A DNA stretch of 37,766 bases from Clostridia bacterium. Lineage in GTDB: Bacteria; Bacillota; Clostridia; Oscillospirales; Acutalibacteraceae. Numbering within the stretch: position 1 is the stretch's first letter; each line of letters opens with the position of its first letter. Below are positions 32,546 to 37,766 of this stretch, piece after piece. Position numbers and translations under genes: made by a program. The notes beneath the pieces were generated by a model. It did no database searches and was not told the origin of the DNA. It was given only the letters and a program-made list of their open reading frames with translations. Where the stretch lies: contig JAGAOS010000064.1 in NCBI GenBank assembly GCA_017623575.1, positions 1 to 37,766 on the forward strand. Direction: 5' to 3'.

Positions 32546-33679
32546 TTAATCATAAAGACGCATATGCCGCGAATTACGATGCATATATACACTCATTATA
32601 ACACCAATTCCCGCAAAAAGGCAGAGCAGTGATGTTCCGCCTGCGCTGAAAAATGGTAATGGAACACCAATAACGGGAGTAATTGAAAGGCACATTCCAA
32701 GATTTATAATTATTTGTGAAAAAAGCATTGCAAACATTCCAACACACATAAGCTTTCCTCTTTTTTCACGGGCAATTGCGCCTATTCTGAGTATTCTGAT
32801 GCATATTACCGCAAGCAAAGCAACACAAACAAGGCAGCCTATAACTCCAAGCTCCTCACCTATACTTACAAATATAAAATCGTTATAGCTTTCAGGTACA
32901 TCACCAATTTGAGTAAGCTGACCCTTAAATAGACCTTGTCCAAACCAACCGCCGTTGGCAAGCGCTATTCTTCCGCGCCACTGTTGCCAATCAGAGCCCT
33001 GTAAATCATCCTCTAAATCGAAGATTGATTGAAGTCTTGCCTGTTGGTCATCATTCATAACAAGAAAATATATAAGAGGCGCCGCTATTAATACAGCTAC
33101 TATCAAAATTATAAAATATCTTGCTTTAAGTCCTGCCGCAAATAGCATTAAAAGCATAATTGCCGCAAAAATCATTGCCGTTCCGTCGTCGCCCTGAAAA
33201 TGAACAAGCAACACCGGAAAAGCACCGTGTAATACAAGCGGTATCAGATATTTTAAATTATTAATCCGCTCTCCAACCCTTTCCAAATGGATTGAAAAGG
33301 TTATGATAAAGGCTATTTTTAAAAGCTCTGCCGGCTGAAAGGTTAGTCCACCGGGCAATCTTAACCAGGCTTTATCATCTGTACCCTCAGGAGCAAATCC
33401 TATAAAAAAGGTGAGTATAACGGGTATCAGACAAACCAAGGCTATTATCGGCCAAAGCTTTTTATAATGGTTATAATCAAAATGAGAGATAAAAACTACG
33501 CCCACAACACCTAATAAAAGTGTTATTACCTGCGTAAAAAACTGACGGTTACTACCTATATAATTTGTGGCAGACCAAACAGCAATACAACCGTATCCGC
33601 TGGCGGCAATGCACAAAAACAAAAGCAGTTTATCACATTCGCGTATATAATCAGCAATGGAGTTCCATATAGCTCGCAA
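32546..33679 (-). CDS. rodA: SEDS-family RodA/FtsW-type peptidoglycan polymerase
   Basis: A 377-residue polytopic membrane protein of the SEDS family, glycosyltransferases that polymerise lipid II with a partner class B PBP. It has about ten membrane helices, the large extracellular loop and the C-terminal signature TPVIGVPLPFFSAGGTSLL. RodA is preferred over FtsW/SpoVE because it starts with a short N-terminus and has no division genes nearby. That is a moderate inference. The start is TTG (33677-33679); upstream in-frame codons reach a stop within three triplets and no ATG is available nearby. AAGGA lies 11 bases before it. Same strand and 22 bp from capF. Confidence 0.87.
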   Translation of the reverse strand: MRAIWNSIADYIRECDKLLLFLCIAASGYGCIAVWSATNYIGSNRQFFTQVITLLLGVVGVVFISHFDYNHYKKLWPIIALVCLIPVILTFFIGFAPEGTDDKAWLRLPGGLTFQPAELLKIAFIITFSIHLERVGERINNLKYLIPLVLHGAFPVLLVHFQGDDGTAMIFAAIMLLMLFAAGLKARYFIILIVAVLIAAPLIYFLVMNDDQQARLQSIFDLEDDLQGSDWQQWRGRIALANGGWFGQGLFKGQLTQIGDVPESYNDFIFVSIGEELGVIGCLVCVALLAVICIRILRIGAIAREKRGKLMCVGMFAMLFSQIIINLGMCLSITPVIGVPLPFFSAGGTSLLCLFAGIGVIMSVYMHRNSRHMRLYD

Positions 33680-33703
33680 AAACGATCACATCCTTTTCAT
33701 ATT

Positions 33704-33732
33704 ATTATATAAGAAAAATACAAAATGTTCAA
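33704..33732 (-). promoter_or_regulatory. Promoter of rodA-capF-capG
   Basis: On the minus strand: TTGAAC (33727-33732), a 17-bp spacer, perfect TATAAT (33704-33709). Confidence 0.65.
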
Positions 33733-33740
33733 GTAAATAC

Positions 33741-33769
33741 TTTAAATAATTTAAAATTTGTGTTATACT
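33741..33769 (+). promoter_or_regulatory. Possible promoter of tsaE-tsaB
   Basis: TTTAAA (33741-33746), a 17-bp spacer, TATACT (33764-33769). The -10 is good and the -35 weak. It is divergent from the rodA promoter. Confidence 0.35.
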
Positions 33770-33803
33770 TGTTAAAAGAATTGTTATTTGGGGTTAGATT
33801 CAA

Positions 33804-34253
33804 TTGAAAAAAGTATTTAAAACAACTTCTGCAACTGCAACTGCAGAGCTTGGCAGAAAAATAGGCAGTTTAATAAATGAACCTTGTGTTATTGCATTTT
33901 GCGGCGGAATGGGTTCGGGTAAAACCTGCTTTACAACCGGATTTGTAAAGGGCCTTGATTATTACGATGAGGTAAGCTCCCCTACCTTTGCAATTGTTAA
34001 TGAATATTTAGGTGGCAGACTTCCTGTTTACCATTTTGATATGTACCGCATTGCCGACGAGGACGAGCTTTATTCCATAGGCTTTTATGATTATATGGAT
34101 GAGGATGCTGTTTTGGTTATTGAATGGAGCGAAAACATTGAAGATGCTTTACCGCCCGACACAATTTATATAAAATTTTCTAATCAGACTGAAAATAACC
34201 GCACCCTGAGCCTTGAGTGCGCCGAAGAAAAAGATTTTTTAAAGGAGCTATAA
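33804..34253 (+). CDS. tsaE: tRNA threonylcarbamoyladenosine biosynthesis ATPase TsaE
   Basis: A 149-residue P-loop ATPase with Walker A GGMGSGKT (residues 34-41), SPTFAIVNEY, then VYHFDMYRI and VIEWSEN, all typical of TsaE (YjeE). With TsaB, TsaC and TsaD it makes the universal t6A modification at tRNA position 37. The start is TTG (33804) with GGGG about 10 bases upstream; no in-frame ATG precedes the P-loop. The tsaB ATG is one base past its stop, with the ribosome site AAAGGAG inside the tsaE end. Confidence 0.95.
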   Translation: MKKVFKTTSATATAELGRKIGSLINEPCVIAFCGGMGSGKTCFTTGFVKGLDYYDEVSSPTFAIVNEYLGGRLPVYHFDMYRIADEDELYSIGFYDYMDEDAVLVIEWSENIEDALPPDTIYIKFSNQTENNRTLSLECAEEKDFLKEL

Positions 34254-34254
34254 A

Positions 34255-34953
34255 ATGAAGATATTAGCAATAGACTGTTCGGCTAAATCGGTTTCGGCCG
34301 CTATTGCCTTTGACGGCAAGCTTGTTGCCGAGGGCTTTTTAAACATAAAGCTTACCCACTCTGAAACACTTATGCCAATAATAGAACAGGTTTTAAACAA
34401 CGCGCGTCTTACCCTGAATGACATTGACGGCTTTGCAGTAACAGCGGGCCCAGGCTCATTCACAGGAATAAGAATAGGTATAAGCGCAATAAAGGGGCTT
34501 GCCTTTTCAAAGCAAAAACCAGTTTACCCATTTTCTACGCTTGAAGCAATGGCACTGGCTTTTAATGGTGGATTTACCGCAAAAGGTATAATCTGCGGAC
34601 TTATGGATGCAAGAAGGAACCAATTTTATAATGCCATTTTTAAAATTGAAAATGGTGTTATAACCCGCTTTACTGAAGACAGAACAATTGAAGCCGAAAG
34701 CCTTAAAGAGGAGCTTAAAGCATATAATGTTCCCGTAATTCTTATGGGTGACGGTGCAGAGCTATTTAATAATCTTACCAACGGTATATTTACATTGGCA
34801 CCCGAAACAATGCGGGTACAGCGCGCATCAGGAATTGCAGTAAAAGCGTCTTCCGACGAAAACCTTGCTCCTGCTTCCCCTGAAAGCTTTGGGGCAATTT
34901 ATCTTAGAAAATCTCAGGCAGAAAGAGAAAGAGAAGAAAAACTAAAAAGTTAA
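34255..34953 (+). CDS. tsaB: tRNA threonylcarbamoyladenosine biosynthesis protein TsaB
   Basis: A 232-residue ASKHA-fold protein. The N-terminal ILAIDCSAKSVSAAI, THSETLMPIIEQVL and the AGPGSFTGIRIGISAIKGLAF signature identify TsaB (YeaZ), the non-catalytic partner of TsaD in t6A synthesis. The length is usual. It is coupled to tsaE. The common followers rimI and tsaD are absent, and a perfect terminator comes directly after, so those genes must lie elsewhere. Confidence 0.95.
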   Translation: MKILAIDCSAKSVSAAIAFDGKLVAEGFLNIKLTHSETLMPIIEQVLNNARLTLNDIDGFAVTAGPGSFTGIRIGISAIKGLAFSKQKPVYPFSTLEAMALAFNGGFTAKGIICGLMDARRNQFYNAIFKIENGVITRFTEDRTIEAESLKEELKAYNVPVILMGDGAELFNNLTNGIFTLAPETMRVQRASGIAVKASSDENLAPASPESFGAIYLRKSQAEREREEKLKS

Positions 34954-34956
34954 ATT

Positions 34957-34998
34957 AAAATCCCATTCTTTGGAGTTTGCTCCAAAGAATGGGATTTT
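34957..34998. terminator. Long perfect bidirectional terminator
   Basis: A perfect 19-bp stem (34957-34975 with 34980-34998) with core ATCCCATTCTTTGGAG and the four-base loop TTTG. It separates tsaB from the convergent esterase gene. Confidence 0.93.
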
Positions 34999-34999
34999 T

Positions 35000-35761
35000 T
35001 TAAAGTTTTTCTATTTTTGAAAAGGCAACATCATAGTTATTGCCTTTTTCGGTAAACACCTTACTTTTATCCTCTAATGTTTTAAAAACTTCATAATATC
35101 GAAGTCCAAATTCATAAAGAGAAGCAGAATTAAAATGAAGATTATCCGCATTGGCGGTAAGTCCCTCTGCAGAGGCAAAACCTATCATTTTATCGTTTTT
35201 TGCCAATCTTTGAAGTGCTTCATTAACATAGCGATAATTAAAATATAACGGTTCATTTAGTTCTTCTCCGCGAATGGATAAATAATCTCCCAATCCGCCA
35301 ATAATAAAAGGTACATCCTGCAAATTTAAAATTTCTCTTAACCTTAAAAATATATTCTTGGCTTTTCCCTCATACTGTTGCCACAAACCGTCTTTACAGT
35401 CTGATTCGCCCTGATGCCACAAAACACCCGCTATGGTAGAGCTTCTCATTGCAAGCTTTGACATATATACGGCATTTTCAAATAGAGCTTCCCCCTCTGC
35501 CCAGTGGTCAAGAGAGGTGCCACCATCAGCGCAGGGTATAAGTCCTACAGTAACGCTATGCTCCTCGGCATATTTTTCTGCAAAGCTTTCTGCAAGCGAT
35601 ACTCCCGAAAAGGCTCTGTCGCAGTTTACGGGGCGGTACATTGGTTGCCATCTGCCGTTACGCAAAACCTTTATGTTTTCACTATTTACAGGAACAGCTT
35701 CCTTAATATATCCTCTTCCTGCCATATTTGATTGACCAATAAGCAAAAATGAATGAATCAT
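35000..35761 (-). CDS. SASA/DUF303-type carbohydrate esterase (sialate O-acetylesterase-like)
   Basis: A 253-residue SGNH hydrolase of the SASA family (PF03629). Block I is LLIGQSNMAGRG with nucleophile Ser11. The middle block VLWHQGESDCKDG is characteristic, and DNLHF supplies His209. Such enzymes remove acetyl groups from sialic acids or plant polysaccharides (CE6-type). There is no signal peptide, so it acts in the cytoplasm on imported acetylated sugars. It stands alone, with its own promoter. It may complement the secreted SGNH protein at 19801-23277, which is inference. Confidence 0.88.
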   Translation of the reverse strand: MIHSFLLIGQSNMAGRGYIKEAVPVNSENIKVLRNGRWQPMYRPVNCDRAFSGVSLAESFAEKYAEEHSVTVGLIPCADGGTSLDHWAEGEALFENAVYMSKLAMRSSTIAGVLWHQGESDCKDGLWQQYEGKAKNIFLRLREILNLQDVPFIIGGLGDYLSIRGEELNEPLYFNYRYVNEALQRLAKNDKMIGFASAEGLTANADNLHFNSASLYEFGLRYYEVFKTLEDKSKVFTEKGNNYDVAFSKIEKL

Positions 35762-35784
35762 TTTAACAACCTTCTTTCATATTT

Positions 35785-35813
35785 ATTATAAAAGATATTA
35801 AAAACAAATGCAA
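35785..35813 (-). promoter_or_regulatory. Promoter of the SASA esterase gene
   Basis: On the minus strand: TTGCAT (35808-35813), a 17-bp spacer, perfect TATAAT (35785-35790). Confidence 0.55.
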
Positions 35814-35947
35814 GTAATCGTTGGTTACATTTCACATAAACACAAAAACAAGAGCGAATTTTGCATCTTTTTTGTATAATTTAATATACAATAAAACAAA
35901 GGTCAGTAAAAGTCAAAAAAATTCATAAATTTTTAATATAAAACCTA

Positions 35948-35976
35948 TTGACAAATACTTTAATGCGTGGTAAATT
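35948..35976 (+). promoter_or_regulatory. Heat-shock operon promoter
   Basis: Perfect TTGACA (35948-35953), a 17-bp spacer, TAAATT (35971-35976). A perfect TATAAT lies five bases further (35976-35981), but the spacing from the -35 would then be 22 bp. CIRCE begins just downstream. Confidence 0.6.
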
Positions 35977-35985
35977 ATAATACAG

Positions 35986-36012
35986 TTAGCACTCAGAGCA
36001 AAAGAGTGCTAA
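35986..36012. promoter_or_regulatory. CIRCE operator (HrcA binding site)
   Basis: A perfect CIRCE: TTAGCACTC (35986-35994), nine bases, GAGTGCTAA (36004-36012). HrcA with GroEL represses class I heat-shock genes through this element. It covers the expected transcription start of hrcA-grpE-dnaK. Confidence 0.97.
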
Positions 36013-36042
36013 TTCAAAAAATGATAAAAGGCAGGTGCTACC

Positions 36043-37080
36043 GTGGAGCTTACACCAAGAAAAAAGATAATCCTTTCAGAAATTGTCAAGGCTCATATTG
36101 CTCACGGTGAACCTGTAGGTTCAAAGTTTTTATGTGAGGTAACAAAGCTTGGTCTTTCCTCTGCCACCATTCGAAATGAAATGAGCGACCTATGTGAAAT
36201 GGGGTATTTAGAACAGCCCCACACATCCGCCGGCAGAGTTCCCACCGCGGCAGGCTACCGAATGTATGTAACAGGTCTTTTAGATAACAAAAACACACCT
36301 TCCGACCCTGTTAAGGCATCAATAGACAAAGCATTGGAAAAGGTTGCTGATGACCCTGAGCATATGACCGCTACGGCAGGTCAGGTTCTTTCAGATCTTA
36401 CAGGCTTTACGGCAGTTGCCTTAACAATACCCGAGGCTACAGCGTTTATAAAAAGAATTGAGCTTTTGCCAATGGGCAAAAGAATGGCGCTTTTAGTTCT
36501 GGTTACATCTGACGGAATTGCAAGAAGTCGCATATGCCGAACAGGTGATAATTTAAGCACAGCATCAATAAGAACCTTTGACCGAATTGCCGCAGTTGAT
36601 ATTGTTGGTAAGGAGCTTAATGATTTTGGCGGTGCGTTTTTACAAACAGTTGCCGCAAAAATGGGCGAACATTCTCTTGTACTAATGCCACTTATTACCT
36701 CCCTTTTTGAAATGATTGAAAGTGTTTGTCATTCACAGGTAGATTTAAAGGGAGAATCAAACCTTTATTCCGTATATAATAAAGATGTAGACGCAAGGCG
36801 TATTGTAGAGTTTATATCCCGAAGAGATGCAATTTTATCCATACTTTCTGAAATCCCCGATCAGGTCAGCGTTGTTTTTGGCGGTGATTCGGGAATTGAA
36901 GAATTAAAGCCATCCAGTATGGTGGTTGCCAAATTCGGCAGCGAACAAAAAAAGGTCGGCAGAATTGGTGTTATAGGTCCCACCCGTATGGCATATGAAG
37001 ACCTTATACCCAGTATAAGCTACTTTGCCAAGCAGCTTGGAAAGGTATTAGAGCAATCTATCCGTGATTTGGATGATTAG
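36043..37080 (+). CDS. hrcA: Heat-inducible transcription repressor HrcA
   Basis: A 345-residue HrcA. It has the N-terminal winged helix (LTPRKKIILSEIVKAHIAHGEPVGSK, SSATIRNEMSDLCEMGYLEQPHTSAGRVPT) followed by the inserted and GAF-like domains ending in VGRIGVIGPTRMAYEDLIPSI. The start is GTG (36043-36045) behind AGGTG. It represses its own operon through the CIRCE element 31 bp upstream, and binding is kept by GroEL. The stop is TAG. grpE follows 14 bp later. Confidence 0.97.
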   Translation: MELTPRKKIILSEIVKAHIAHGEPVGSKFLCEVTKLGLSSATIRNEMSDLCEMGYLEQPHTSAGRVPTAAGYRMYVTGLLDNKNTPSDPVKASIDKALEKVADDPEHMTATAGQVLSDLTGFTAVALTIPEATAFIKRIELLPMGKRMALLVLVTSDGIARSRICRTGDNLSTASIRTFDRIAAVDIVGKELNDFGGAFLQTVAAKMGEHSLVLMPLITSLFEMIESVCHSQVDLKGESNLYSVYNKDVDARRIVEFISRRDAILSILSEIPDQVSVVFGGDSGIEELKPSSMVVAKFGSEQKKVGRIGVIGPTRMAYEDLIPSISYFAKQLGKVLEQSIRDLDD

Positions 37081-37094
37081 AAAGGATTTATGTT

Positions 37095-37646
37095 ATGAGT
37101 GAAGAAGTAAAGGAAAATATTCCCGAAACAGAAACCGAAGCCGAGGTTAAAGAAGTTAAAGAAGAAACCGAAAAAAAGGCTTCAAAGCCCAAAAAGGCTA
37201 AAGCTAATGCGGAGGTTGAAAAACTAAAGGCAGAGGTTGAAAGTCAAAAAGAACTGCTTATGCGTACCGCTGCTGAGTTTGATAACTTTAAAAAGCGTAC
37301 CGAGCGCGAAAAAATCAAAACTGCAGAATACTCAAAAGCAAATATTTTAAAGCAGCTTTTACCCGTTATTGATAATGCAGGCCGCGCTTTGGCAGTTGAC
37401 CCCTCCTCCCCCGATTATGACAAAGGTGTAGAGCTTATTGTAAAACAGCTTGTGGGCTTGGTTGACACCTTTGGTATGGTGGAGTTAGCCGAGGTTGGCG
37501 ATACCTTTGACCCCGAAATTCACGAGGCTGTTATGCATATTGATGACCCCGAAAAAGGCGAAAACGAAATTGTTATGGTGCTTCAGCAGGGCTACAAACT
37601 TGGCGACACTATTATAAGACCCGCTATGGTGCAGGTTGCAAACTAG
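37095..37646 (+). CDS. grpE: Nucleotide exchange factor GrpE
   Basis: A 183-residue GrpE. A Lys/Glu-rich disordered head (1-45) leads into the long dimerisation coiled coil (about 45-100, ELLMRTAAEFDNFKKRTEREK) and the C-terminal beta domain with GDTFDPEIHEAVMHI and GYKLGDTIIRPAMVQVAN, the family end. It releases ADP from DnaK. The ribosome site is AAAGGA. The stop is TAG. dnaK starts 79 bp downstream. Confidence 0.97.
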   Translation: MSEEVKENIPETETEAEVKEVKEETEKKASKPKKAKANAEVEKLKAEVESQKELLMRTAAEFDNFKKRTEREKIKTAEYSKANILKQLLPVIDNAGRALAVDPSSPDYDKGVELIVKQLVGLVDTFGMVELAEVGDTFDPEIHEAVMHIDDPEKGENEIVMVLQQGYKLGDTIIRPAMVQVAN

Positions 37647-37725
37647 TTTATTACACAATCCGCTATTAAAATAGTTAATTGTGAGAAAAATATTATTATA
37701 AAAACTGATTTTGGAGGAAAAAATC

Positions 37726-37766
37726 ATGGGAAAAATTATTGGTATTGACTTAGGTACCACAAACTC
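37726..37766 (+). CDS. dnaK: Chaperone DnaK (start only, cut by window end)
   Basis: Only the first 13 codons are present. MGKIIGIDLGTTN is the phosphate-1 motif of every DnaK/HSP70. GGAGG (37713-37717) precedes the ATG by eight bases. Its place after hrcA-grpE fixes the identity. Confidence 0.93.
   Translation, partial: MGKIIGIDLGTTN

Noticed and set aside
37647-37725. Regulatory RNA or second CIRCE between grpE and dnaK
   Set aside because: Only a weak ACAAT/ATTGT pairing and the dnaK ribosome site are present; no CIRCE arms or stable hairpin.

Overview
The window looks like chromosome from a low-GC, Gram-positive, Clostridia-type bacterium, most likely an uncultured gut member of the Oscillospirales or a relative. 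This is inferred from gene content and style. There is a CIRCE-controlled hrcA-grpE-dnaK operon. There is an M23/M50 protease pair followed by the TIGR03960/TIGR03936 radical-SAM pair, and nrdR is present. Ribosome sites are strong AGGAGG types and promoters are close to sigma-A consensus. TAA and TAG both serve as ordinary stops. No rRNA, tRNA, CRISPR array, IS element or phage module was seen.

Layout. (1) 1-3763: a small XRE regulator behind paired operator-like palindromes, a sodium:neurotransmitter-type symporter and an ABC exporter half-transporter. (2) 3795-15168: an accessory sugar/uronate-type catabolic region. A Gfo/Idh/MocA oxidoreductase and a TIM-barrel amidohydrolase (whose frame is cut by an amber codon 23 codons early) sit behind a consensus promoter. 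An AraC regulator is divergent from a tight five-gene operon: 2-hydroxyacid dehydrogenase, heparinase II/III-like lyase, M20 amidohydrolase, an NAD-epimerase-like protein with YxxxC in place of YxxxK, and a divergent DapA-family aldolase. A DMT permease coupled to a protein of unknown family faces them. (3) 15249-16586: nrdR and nagB. (4) 16639-23330: a DUF5107/TPR protein divergent from a second AraC regulator, then a 1158-residue secreted SGNH esterase-like protein with a duplicated beta-sandwich module. Two perfect 20-bp tandem repeats sit just upstream of its promoter. (5) 23337-28018: a five-gene leftward operon of M23 peptidase, M50 protease, TIGR03960, TIGR03936 and DUF368 (PopT-type). 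(6) 28082-30062: a TPR-like membrane-anchored protein divergent from a second XRE regulator and a DUF3885 protein; XRE-type repeats overlap the promoter. (7) 30167-33732: rodA-capF-capG. (8) 33804-37766: tsaE-tsaB, a SASA/DUF303 esterase and hrcA-grpE-dnaK (dnaK cut by the window end).

The most novel candidate is the AraC-controlled lyase operon (6701-13191) with its flanking genes. The set suggests breakdown of an unsaturated-uronate or N-acylated sugar: an intracellular lyase, an M20 deacylase, two NAD-dependent enzymes and a pyruvate-type aldolase, with no recognisable sugar kinase or uronate isomerase. The substrate is unknown and the pathway is inference from family membership. The regulatory architecture (divergent consensus promoters and paired TGAGCG half-sites 21 bp apart) is read directly from the sequence.
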